DNA of 23,454 nt, from the IMG/VR virus record IMGVR_UViG_3300032011_000138, positions 1 to 23,454 of that record. One strand, 5' to 3'. Positions 1 through 6,568 of this stretch are shown piece after piece; the stretch's first letter is position 1; each line of letters begins with the position of its first letter. The stretch is from a virus. Made by a program: the position numbers and the translations under genes. The notes below the pieces were generated by a model, which was not told where the DNA came from, did not search any database, and worked only from the letters and a program-made list of their open reading frames with translations.

Positions 1-170
1 CTATTGGTGAGCAGTTAGTTGGATCCACTTCTGGAGCGTCTATTACTATACATAGTTTTGATGCAATGAAAACAACAGACACCAAGTTCTCTGACAGTAC
101 ATTGTTTGAGAGTGAGGCTGATGATATTATTGACTTCAGTGAAGGAAACCCATTTGGAATAGCTACTTGA
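1..170 (+). CDS. C-terminal end of a virion protein, probably neck protein gp14 (5' truncated)
   Basis: An open frame enters from the left edge (first full codon at position 3) and stops at TGA 168-170, giving the last 55 residues of a protein. The tail is acidic and ends with residues reading SEADDIIDFSEGNPFGIAT. The next gene, gp15, starts 1 nt after the stop, which indicates one operon. In T4 and its marine relatives the gene before 15 is 14, a neck protein joining head and tail, so gp14 is the likely identity. This rests on position plus an impression that the acidic NPFG ending fits cyanophage gp14; too little sequence is present to show a domain. The rest of the gene lies outside the window. 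Confidence 0.5.
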   Translation, partial: IGEQLVGSTSGASITIHSFDAMKTTDTKFSDSTLFESEADDIIDFSEGNPFGIAT

Positions 171-171
171 T

Positions 172-1176
172 ATGTTAGGAGCATACACATACAACAAAGT
201 TATCCGTAAGTGCGTAGTTGCTTTCGGTACACTTTTTAATAATATAGAGGTCCGTAAGGAAGTTTCAGGTACTACCTATCAGAAGATGAAGGTACCACTT
301 GCCTATGGTCCTAAGCAAAAGTTCTTGGCTAGACTGGAGCAACAACCAGATCTCAACAAGAAGGTTGCTATTACATTACCTAGAATCTCATTTGAGATGC
401 AAGGTATATCATATGATAGTAGTAGGAAACTAAGTCCTATTACTGCTGACTACAAACAGGATGGTGCTAATGCTGTAAGGAAAATATTTACACCTGTACC
501 ATATAATTTAGATTTCACAATGTCTATCTTATCGAAGACAAACGATGAGGCACTAGAGATTACTGAACAGATACTACCAATATTTCAACCATCATATAAT
601 GTTACTATTAAAATACTTGATGACATCAACGAGTACCGTGATATACCTATAGTACTTAACAGTCTTCAGTATGCTGATGATTATGAAGGAGATTTCTCAA
701 CAAGGAAATTAACTACTATTGATATTAGTTTTACTATGAAAGCGTATATCTTCGGACCTACGCAGACTGGCAAGCCAATCAAGAAAGCAAAAGTCGATTA
801 CAAGACTGGTACCGATGTGGTCAATTCACCACGACGTGTATCATATACAGTCGAACCAAAAGCCTTACGTGATAAGGATAGTGATGGAGCAGGTCTAACC
901 TTAACTGCTGCTGCTACTGCTAAGATTGGTACACTTCAAGTTACTGACTCAACAGTCTTCAGTATTGGAGATTACATTGAAATCAATAATGAAGTTATGA
1001 AGGTTAAGACCAAGCCTGATGGTACAAGTATTACTGTCACACGTGGTCAGAACGCAACCACATCATCTGCTCATGCTAGTGGATCTGTGATTGATTTAAT
1101 TACCTCTGCTGACACTGCTCTAATAGACAGTGACGATGACTTTGGATTCAATGAGATGACTTCTTTCTATGGCTAA
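172..1176 (+). CDS. gp15: gp15-like proximal tail sheath stabiliser / tail terminator
   Basis: This 334-residue protein matches T4 gp15, the hexameric ring that caps the finished tail and makes it able to join the head. The N-terminus (a short Gly/Tyr-rich stretch, then Asn-Lys-Val-Ile-Arg, then a GTLFNNIEVRK segment), the VPLAYGPKQKFLARL segment near residues 42-56, the TLPRISFEM motif near 69-77 and the EQILPIFQPSYN motif near 131-142 all correspond to T4 gp15 in order. T4 gp15 is about 272 residues. The extra length is mainly a Thr/Ala-rich module at about residues 240-310 with a VTRGQ...HASG motif, typical of small accessory beta domains in marine phage structural proteins. The gene starts 1 nt after the preceding stop and its end overlaps gp16 by 8 nt, so translation is probably coupled. 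Confidence 0.88.
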   Translation: MLGAYTYNKVIRKCVVAFGTLFNNIEVRKEVSGTTYQKMKVPLAYGPKQKFLARLEQQPDLNKKVAITLPRISFEMQGISYDSSRKLSPITADYKQDGANAVRKIFTPVPYNLDFTMSILSKTNDEALEITEQILPIFQPSYNVTIKILDDINEYRDIPIVLNSLQYADDYEGDFSTRKLTTIDISFTMKAYIFGPTQTGKPIKKAKVDYKTGTDVVNSPRRVSYTVEPKALRDKDSDGAGLTLTAAATAKIGTLQVTDSTVFSIGDYIEINNEVMKVKTKPDGTSITVTRGQNATTSSAHASGSVIDLITSADTALIDSDDDFGFNEMTSFYG

Positions 1177-1579
1177 TGAAAACTATGGGGGTTTGGATAA
1201 AGCATTCAATACTGTTGAAGCTGTAAACAATCCAACTCCAAAAAAGAGACCTACTAAAAAGATCTCTGAAGATCAAGTGGGAGATGACCATGAGTATGCG
1301 AGAGCAAACTTATATTCTCTTATAGAGAAAGGTCAAGAGGCAGTCGATGGTGCTTTAGATGTAGCACAAGGTAGTGACCATCCCAGAGCATATGAAGTTG
1401 CTGGACAATTAATTAAGCATGTAGGTGATGTTGCTGACAAACTTATGACTCTCCAAAAGATGACTAAGGATGTCAAAGAAGAATCTAAGAAAGGTCCATC
1501 AACTGTGAACAACGCCCTATTCGTAGGGAGCACAGCGGATCTCCAGAAGATGTTAAAGAATGCTTCCAAAGATAAATAA
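1169..1579 (+). CDS. gp16: terminase small subunit gp16
   Basis: This 136-residue protein fits the small terminase subunit of marine T4-like phages. That subunit forms a ring on DNA and regulates the gp17 packaging motor. A polar, charged N-terminal tail (residues 1-40, rich in Lys/Pro) is followed by a helical core, about 41-110, with a YARANLYSLIEKGQEAVDGAL segment and an ELAxQL-like AYEVAGQLIKHV helix that suit the coiled-coil oligomerisation core of gp16. The C-terminal tail carries NNALFVGSTADLQKML, a segment I associate with cyanophage gp16. T4 gp16 is 164 residues, so this one is shorter. It overlaps gp15 by 8 nt. Unlike T4, where genes 16 and 17 overlap, about 5 kb separates it from gp17 here. 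Confidence 0.8.
   Translation: MANENYGGLDKAFNTVEAVNNPTPKKRPTKKISEDQVGDDHEYARANLYSLIEKGQEAVDGALDVAQGSDHPRAYEVAGQLIKHVGDVADKLMTLQKMTKDVKEESKKGPSTVNNALFVGSTADLQKMLKNASKDK
1571..1578 (+). promoter_or_regulatory. candidate T4-type late promoter GATAAATA
   Basis: The octamer GATAAATA lies at the very end of gp16 and 31 nt upstream of the ATG of the next gene. It differs from the T4 late consensus TATAAATA only at the first base. T4 late promoters need only this -10-like box, read by the gp55 sigma factor, which is encoded in this window. An AGGAA at 1583-1587 could be the ribosome binding site for the following gene, although its 14-nt spacing is long. Confidence 0.55.
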
Positions 1580-1601
1580 CTCAGGAACCAACTAAAAAAT
1601 C

Positions 1602-2141
1602 ATGACCGTATTAAAAGTAGTACAGGACGGACCTACGACTGACGTGGGTAGTGCTGCTAACACACAAAGCGCAGCATTATCAGTTAAGACAGGTTTGTAC
1701 CGATTCGCAGTGGACATCGCCAAGGGTGGATGTGCTATTGCTATAGGTGGCAATGCCAATGCTACCACCTCAACTCTCTATGTTGAGAAAGGAGAATCAG
1801 TAATACTGAAAGGAGATAGTCCCATAAGAGTGGGTATCACTGGATGTACTGCTGCTAACCCAACAGTTTTTACAATCGAAAGATCAGGTGGAAATCATAA
1901 CCAATTCAAGGTAGGTGATTATGTCACAACAACTGGTTCCTCTGTAGGTGATTATAATGTATCTCATCAAGCAATTACCGCTGTTACTCCCACAACTTTC
2001 ACAGTTGCCGTTGACGGTTCAGGTTTCAGTGCTTTCTCAGGTACTGCTGAAGCTAGACTTTCTCAAAAGTATGCTATAATGCCTAAGACAGGATCAGGTT
2101 CTACTGTATACTGTACAGAAGTTCAAGTGGTTAATAACTAA
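1602..2141 (+). CDS. putative small virion protein with a C-terminal beta module
   Basis: I do not recognise a named family for this 179-residue protein. Residues 1-90 are rich in Ala, Gly, Thr and Val with alternating hydrophobic residues, suggesting a beta-sandwich. Residues about 95-160 contain KVGDYVTTTG and TAVTPTTFTVAVDGSG motifs, which resemble accessory beta modules repeatedly seen in marine phage structural proteins. There is no signal peptide or membrane segment. The preceding GATAAATA box and the TAATG junction with the next gene indicate late expression. A decoration or tail-surface role is plausible from composition and position, but this is inference. Confidence 0.65.
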   Translation: MTVLKVVQDGPTTDVGSAANTQSAALSVKTGLYRFAVDIAKGGCAIAIGGNANATTSTLYVEKGESVILKGDSPIRVGITGCTAANPTVFTIERSGGNHNQFKVGDYVTTTGSSVGDYNVSHQAITAVTPTTFTVAVDGSGFSAFSGTAEARLSQKYAIMPKTGSGSTVYCTEVQVVNN

Positions 2142-2365
2142 TGGCAGCGGCACGTCTGAATGAGTACGGGAAATACTATTACGTCGAGTTGGTTTGGCGT
2201 GGCAGAATGTATCGCGTCCAGATATTCTTTCCTAACTTACAGAAGCCTCAGCGTCAGGAGATCCAGAAACAAGCTAACAAAATTTATCCAGGTGCTAGAG
2301 TGCTCTCATATGTAGAAGCAGGTAAGACACCTGACCTACCAATGTTGTATGCCTTAGATATATAA
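2141..2365 (+). CDS. hypothetical protein, 74 residues
   Basis: This small basic protein has unknown function. Its N-terminal half is Tyr- and Arg-rich with alternating polar and hydrophobic residues (YYYVELVWRGRMYRVQIFF), which predicts a beta-hairpin. A LQKPQRQEIQKQANKIYPGARV helix-turn segment follows. It starts inside the stop of the previous gene (TAATG) and ends in the same kind of junction with the next gene, which is strong evidence that it is a real, coupled gene. It looks like the small conserved proteins found beside structural genes of marine T4-like phages. No catalytic motif is visible. Confidence 0.65.
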   Translation: MAAARLNEYGKYYYVELVWRGRMYRVQIFFPNLQKPQRQEIQKQANKIYPGARVLSYVEAGKTPDLPMLYALDI

Positions 2366-2550
2366 TGCAATTTCATGAACAAGATGTAGCACACCTACTC
2401 CAAGCCTGTGACTACTACAAGTCTGCTCACCCAGTAGTAGGAACTGAATACGATAGATTGATTCATAAGGTCGAGAGTTATCGATCCGAAATGGAATGTT
2501 CAGACTGTAATTATGTAAAGTGTGAGATACATGAGTTGGCACGACCTTAG
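2365..2550 (+). CDS. hypothetical 61-residue protein with a Cys cluster
   Basis: This short protein begins with a TAATG overlap on the previous gene. Its N-terminal 45 residues are probably helical. Its C-terminus holds CSDCNYVKC, a C-x2-C-x4-C arrangement followed by E-I-H, so C-x2-C-x4-C-x2-H could bind one zinc ion. It contains no other motif. The tight junction argues for a real gene. The metal-binding reading is inference from four residues. Confidence 0.55.
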   Translation: MQFHEQDVAHLLQACDYYKSAHPVVGTEYDRLIHKVESYRSEMECSDCNYVKCEIHELARP

Positions 2551-2560
2551 AAATACATCA

Positions 2561-3130
2561 ATGATAATCAGTGAGAAGTTACCTGACTTTCTCTACACTG
2601 AATTACTTTCAACAACAAAGAAAAGAAGACTTGATCAGGACTGGAATTATAATGACAGACTGGTTGGAGCACTTGGGCAACAGTCGAGTATATCATGGAG
2701 TTCAGAGTTAGAATTATATCTAACAAGGTATGGTGCTAGGTTATGGAGCGATATACATCAGACATGTCCATGGGAATTTGAGTCAATGGGGGACGTTAGT
2801 CCTTTTTTAAAGCTTAGAGATCTGTGGGTAAACTATCAAAGACCAGGTGAATATAATCCAATGCACTGTCACAACGGTGTAGTGAGTTTTGTTATCTTTG
2901 TAGATCTACCTTATGGTAGAGAAGAAAAGGAAGAGCATCGTTGTCATGGATCCTTTCAATTAGAGAACGATGTATTAGAAATTGATAAGTCTTGGAATGG
3001 TACTATCATTGCCTTCCCATCTCATGTTAAGCATGGGGTGTATCCATATAAATCCACCAATGAAGAGAGAGTTACTGTTGCAGGTAATCTAGTATGGAAC
3101 GTTGAAGGTCCAGGTGAAGAACACTACTAA
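2561..3130 (+). CDS. 2-oxoglutarate/Fe(II)-dependent oxygenase, phage type
   Basis: The protein has the double-stranded beta-helix signature of small 2OG-Fe(II) oxygenases. From the ATG at 2561 (189 residues) a YQRPGEYNPMHCHNGVVSFV segment places the first metal ligand at His102 or His104. A FPSHVKHGVYPY segment gives the distal His158, and Arg170 in the following strand is suited to bind the 2OG carboxylate. The first site is H-x-H rather than the usual H-x-D/E. I believe phage and bacterial TIGR02466-like proteins share this pattern, but I could not check. In-frame alternatives are ATG 2531 and GTG 2522; neither they nor 2561 has a good ribosome binding site. I chose 2561 because it avoids overlap with the previous gene and fits the short N-terminus usual for the family. 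The substrate (protein, nucleic acid or small molecule) is unknown. Confidence 0.75.
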   Translation: MIISEKLPDFLYTELLSTTKKRRLDQDWNYNDRLVGALGQQSSISWSSELELYLTRYGARLWSDIHQTCPWEFESMGDVSPFLKLRDLWVNYQRPGEYNPMHCHNGVVSFVIFVDLPYGREEKEEHRCHGSFQLENDVLEIDKSWNGTIIAFPSHVKHGVYPYKSTNEERVTVAGNLVWNVEGPGEEHY

Positions 3131-3137
3131 AACTATA

Positions 3138-3144
3138 CTAAATA
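3138..3144 (+). promoter_or_regulatory. candidate late promoter, CTAAATA variant
   Basis: CTAAATA lies in the 38-nt gap after the oxygenase gene and 31 nt before the next ATG. The same heptamer recurs at similar distances before three other genes in this window, which supports a functional variant of the late box. Confidence 0.5.
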
Positions 3145-3168
3145 TTAGTGTTGTTATAGTATAAGGTT

Positions 3169-3420
3169 ATGAGCGAAGTACCAGAAGATCGCCTCACAGC
3201 ACAACTAGACTTTGAAGATGATATGCGAGAGAACCCAGAGTTCTATCGTAAGTATCTCACAGAACACAGAGATGATTCCCCTGAAGATGTTCAGTGGGAT
3301 CCTGTTGTAGACAAATGGGTAGTGTACTATAATAATTCCACGCTATTTTTCGATCACGAAGAAGCAGCACGGGAATGGTATAGGCTAAATACCTTAAGTA
3401 AAGAAGTAGTCAAGCAGTGA
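3169..3420 (+). CDS. hypothetical acidic protein, 83 residues
   Basis: This acidic protein, rich in Asp, Glu, Tyr and Trp, has no recognised domain. A helical N-terminal half (LDFEDDMRENPEFYRKYLTEH) is followed by VQWDPVVDKWVVYYNNSTLFFDHEEAAREWY, which predicts a short beta-hairpin and then a helix. It follows a CTAAATA box, with an AAGG at 3163-3166 as a weak ribosome binding site 2 nt before the ATG. Its 3' end contains another CTAAATA box that probably serves the fibre gene. There is no signal peptide, membrane segment or catalytic motif. Confidence 0.6.
   Translation: MSEVPEDRLTAQLDFEDDMRENPEFYRKYLTEHRDDSPEDVQWDPVVDKWVVYYNNSTLFFDHEEAAREWYRLNTLSKEVVKQ
3385..3391 (+). promoter_or_regulatory. 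candidate late promoter, CTAAATA variant, before the fibre gene
   Basis: CTAAATA lies within the 3' end of the 83-residue gene and 40 nt upstream of the ATG of the large fibre-like gene. The spacing falls in the 29-51 nt range of the other boxes. Because it also encodes amino acids, chance is a real alternative. Confidence 0.4.
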
Positions 3421-3424
3421 ACAA

Positions 3425-6400
3425 ATGTCCCTGACGATTAGAAGATTACCTGAACAGGATAATAATCTGCTCAGACCCCCTACAAGTTTGACCCCATCTC
3501 AGAACGGAGACGTGGTATTGGAAGCTACTTCCAACACCGTCCTCACTATGAAGTTGAAGGGTACTGACGGTGTTGTCAGAAACTTTGACGTGGGTGGTGG
3601 TGGATCCACCATTGGTACTGAATACGATATCCGTGCGATTGCTGATACTTCACCTGCTGTTAAATTTAGATTAACTTCTTCTTACTCTGTCTTAGATGAC
3701 ATAACGTTTGCTGGTACCGCTAATCAATTAATTTTCTCACGTGTAAATGACGGTGAGATTAACTTGGCGTTCCCTACTGATGTCACATTCCCTAATGACG
3801 TAGTGGTCACAGGAAATCTGACAGTTAATGGAACCCAAACCACGGTCAATTCTACCACCGTACAGGTAGATGATAAGAATTTAGAACTAGGTACTGTTGC
3901 CACTCCTAGTGATGCTACTGGAGATGGTGGTGGTATTATCCTTAAAGCAGCAGCAGATAGATCAATCCTTTGGTCTAATACTAATGATGCTTGGACATTC
4001 AACCAGCACGTTTTCCCTGACTCTGACTCTACCTATGATATAGGTAGCAACCTCATACGTTGGCAGAACATCTATGCCGATGCTGCTAACATCACATCAA
4101 TTACAGGAGCACTGACTGGAAATGCGGACACTGCAACTACTTTGGCTACTGCTCGCAACATTTCGGGCGTTAGCTTCAATGGCTCAGCGGATATCGACTT
4201 GGTTACTGACAACGTTCAGGAGTCAGGAACACCAACCAATATCTACTTCACCGACGCTAGAGCGAGATCTGCGGTTTCTGTCACTGACTCTGGAGGCGAT
4301 GGTTCCCTCGCTTACTCCAGCTCCACAGGCGTATTTACATATACTGGTCCTAGCTCCTCAGAAGTTAGAGCACATCTTTCAGCAGGGACGGGAGTTGGAT
4401 TCACAGGCGGGGCGATAAGTATTGGACAGGCTGTAGGAACATCTGATTCCCCACAGTTTGTTACAGTTACTGCTGCTCTTTCTGGTAATGCTACTACTGC
4501 TTCTACACTAGAGACAGCACGTAATATAAACGGTGTATCCTTCAATGGATCTGCCAACATAACATTAGACTTGGATGATATTGCTGAAGCAGCATCAACT
4601 CCAACAAATTTATTCTTCACTAATGAGAGAGTAGACGACAGAGTATCTGTCCTCCTCACTGGTGGAACAGGTATTAGTAAAACATATGATGACGTTAGTG
4701 ACTCACTAACATTGGCAGTTGACTTCAGTGAATTTGATACAGACAATGTAACTGAAGGTTCTACTAATCAGTACTATACTTCTACTCGCTCTCGTGGTGA
4801 CATCTCTGTTACTGACTCAGGTGGAGACGGAGCACTTTCATACAACAGTACATCAGGTGTTATAACCTATACTGGTCCTAGTGCTGCTGAGACACAAGGA
4901 CATATATCTGTCACTGACTTAGGTGGTGATGGATCATTGTCATATAATGCTGGTGTTATAACTTACACTGGTCCTAGTTCATTAGAAGCTAGGGCACACT
5001 TAAGTGGTAGTACAGGTGTAACTTATAATTCCTCAACAGGTGCTATTGCTATTGGACAGGAGGTTGCCACTTCTTCTGATGTAACCTTTGGTGAGGTTAC
5101 TATTGGTGCTAGTGGAACTAGAAACCTTCTTATCCAGAACACTGATAATACTGGTACAGTAGATTCTGCTTGTAACTTAACCTTTAAGCACAGTGGTATT
5201 GACTTTACTCAAGACTCTATCGTTGCTGATGGTAATGATCTAGGTCATATAGATTTTAGAAATAACGGTGGTACTAAGGTAGCAGCGTTTGGATTTAGAA
5301 AGCGTAACACACAGGCTAGTAAACTTGCCTTTGAGGTTGACGCAAACGATAATGGTACACCTAACCTAGAAGTTGGTGATACTAATATAACCTTAAGTTC
5401 TACTAACGTAGATATTACTGGTACTGGTACATGGACAGGGCAGTCACTTGCTCTTACATTAAACGATGCTTCTGAGAACGTAGGTCCAGACCTAATTCTC
5501 CAGAGAGATAGTGCTAGTGCTGCCACTAATGATCTACTTGGACGTATTAAATTCCAAGGTAGGAACACAGGTAATGCTGCTGACGTTGAGTTTGCTGCTA
5601 TTACATCTAAGATTCATTTTGATACTCAAGGATCTGAGAGAGGGTTACTTAAGTTTACTGTCATAGATGCTGGATCACCAGTAGATACTATGACAATGCG
5701 TGGATCACTTATTGGTCTAGGTATTGATGAACCAGCGGGTCAATTACACGTTAAGGGTAATGACACCACTGACCAAATAATTATTGAGAACACAACCAAT
5801 TCCTCAACCACTGCTCCTGACCTTGTATTGTATAAGTCAGGTACTATTGCAGTAGGACACCAGCCAGGACGTATTGACTTCAGAGGTAGAAATCTTGCCA
5901 ATGATGCTAACGTTACATATGCTGGTATCTTTGCTGAGGTTACTGGTACATCTAACTTAGCGGAAAATGGTGCACTTAAATTCTATACTGTACAGGGTGG
6001 TACTCTTTCGGAAGCAGCACGTATTACAGAGACTGGTAACTACAAGCTTCAGGCAGATAAGGGTATTGACTTTAGTAATCAGACAGCATTGGTTGGTAAG
6101 ACATACGAAGTTTTTGATCATTATGAAGAGGGAACATACTCGGCTACGCCAGAATTTGTTAGCACGATTAGAGCTGGGATGACTACCACCTCTACTGGCT
6201 ACTACACTAAAGTCGGTAGATTGTGTCATGTACATGCTAAAGTAACAGTTAATATTACTGACGCTGCTTTGATTGGTGGTACTCTTAAGTTACCAATCCC
6301 ATTCCAACCTGCTCTCTCATGTTCCGACAATACTATTTGTCGTGTAAATATGGAGACAGATTCAACTCACTTCTTGAACCAGTCACAGGCAATCTTCTTA

Positions 6401-6568
6401 GATGATAGTAAGGATATGGTTATATCTCATGCTGGATCACAAGACCTATGGGTTGTACTTCAAATATTAAATGCTGACTATCAGAGATCATCAGTCATAA
6501 CTGCTGGTAACTGTGCTGTTGGTAGTACTGCTGTATATCTAGACTTCACATATAGAACTTCCGCATAA
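3425..6568 (+). CDS. large fibre-like virion structural protein, 1047 residues
   Basis: This is a low-complexity, Gly/Ser/Thr/Asn-rich protein typical of tail fibres or whiskers of marine T4-like phages. Residues 1-130 form an N-terminal region that could anchor it to the virion. Residues about 130-240 hold a module (GNLTVNGTQTTVNSTTVQVDDKNLELG, then a YDIGSNLIRWQNIYADA segment) common in cyanophage fibres. Residues 240-545 carry degenerate repeats, described separately. Residues 545-890 hold beta-rich blocks with repeated GRI(D/K)F(R/Q)GRN segments. The last 130 residues form a C-terminal domain starting near EEGTYSATPEF and ending FTYRTSA, probably the distal tip. No peptidase S74 intramolecular chaperone motif is visible. 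It ends in a TAATG junction with gp17. Receptor binding is inference. Confidence 0.8.
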   Translation: MSLTIRRLPEQDNNLLRPPTSLTPSQNGDVVLEATSNTVLTMKLKGTDGVVRNFDVGGGGSTIGTEYDIRAIADTSPAVKFRLTSSYSVLDDITFAGTANQLIFSRVNDGEINLAFPTDVTFPNDVVVTGNLTVNGTQTTVNSTTVQVDDKNLELGTVATPSDATGDGGGIILKAAADRSILWSNTNDAWTFNQHVFPDSDSTYDIGSNLIRWQNIYADAANITSITGALTGNADTATTLATARNISGVSFNGSADIDLVTDNVQESGTPTNIYFTDARARSAVSVTDSGGDGSLAYSSSTGVFTYTGPSSSEVRAHLSAGTGVGFTGGAISIGQAVGTSDSPQFVTVTAALSGNATTASTLETARNINGVSFNGSANITLDLDDIAEAASTPTNLFFTNERVDDRVSVLLTGGTGISKTYDDVSDSLTLAVDFSEFDTDNVTEGSTNQYYTSTRSRGDISVTDSGGDGALSYNSTSGVITYTGPSAAETQGHISVTDLGGDGSLSYNAGVITYTGPSSLEARAHLSGSTGVTYNSSTGAIAIGQEVATSSDVTFGEVTIGASGTRNLLIQNTDNTGTVDSACNLTFKHSGIDFTQDSIVADGNDLGHIDFRNNGGTKVAAFGFRKRNTQASKLAFEVDANDNGTPNLEVGDTNITLSSTNVDITGTGTWTGQSLALTLNDASENVGPDLILQRDSASAATNDLLGRIKFQGRNTGNAADVEFAAITSKIHFDTQGSERGLLKFTVIDAGSPVDTMTMRGSLIGLGIDEPAGQLHVKGNDTTDQIIIENTTNSSTTAPDLVLYKSGTIAVGHQPGRIDFRGRNLANDANVTYAGIFAEVTGTSNLAENGALKFYTVQGGTLSEAARITETGNYKLQADKGIDFSNQTALVGKTYEVFDHYEEGTYSATPEFVSTIRAGMTTTSTGYYTKVGRLCHVHAKVTVNITDAALIGGTLKLPIPFQPALSCSDNTICRVNMETDSTHFLNQSQAIFLDDSKDMVISHAGSQDLWVVLQILNADYQRSSVITAGNCAVGSTAVYLDFTYRTSA
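4276..5020 (+). repeat. degenerate protein repeats within the fibre gene
   Basis: Three copies of a 30-40-residue unit reading roughly SVTD-x-GGDG-x-L-(A/S)-Y, then GV(F/I)TYTGPS, then (A/Q)-(R/Q)-(A/G)-H occur at about 4276-4398, 4802-4905 and 4906-5020. The last two are directly adjacent. A second unit, TARNI-x-GVSFNGSA, occurs twice, at about 4146 and 4511. The copies differ strongly in codons while the protein is conserved, so they are old or separately acquired, not recent duplications. Confidence 0.75.

Noticed and set aside
3598-3611. 14-bp perfect palindrome around a GGATCC in the fibre gene
   Set aside because: It encodes a Gly-rich linker where repeated GGT codons make such symmetry likely, and there is no gene start or other signal nearby.
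4312-4746. Reverse-strand open frame of 144 codons under the fibre gene
   Set aside because: It is a by-product of the repetitive Ser/Thr/Gly codons of the fibre gene, with no start signal or domain.
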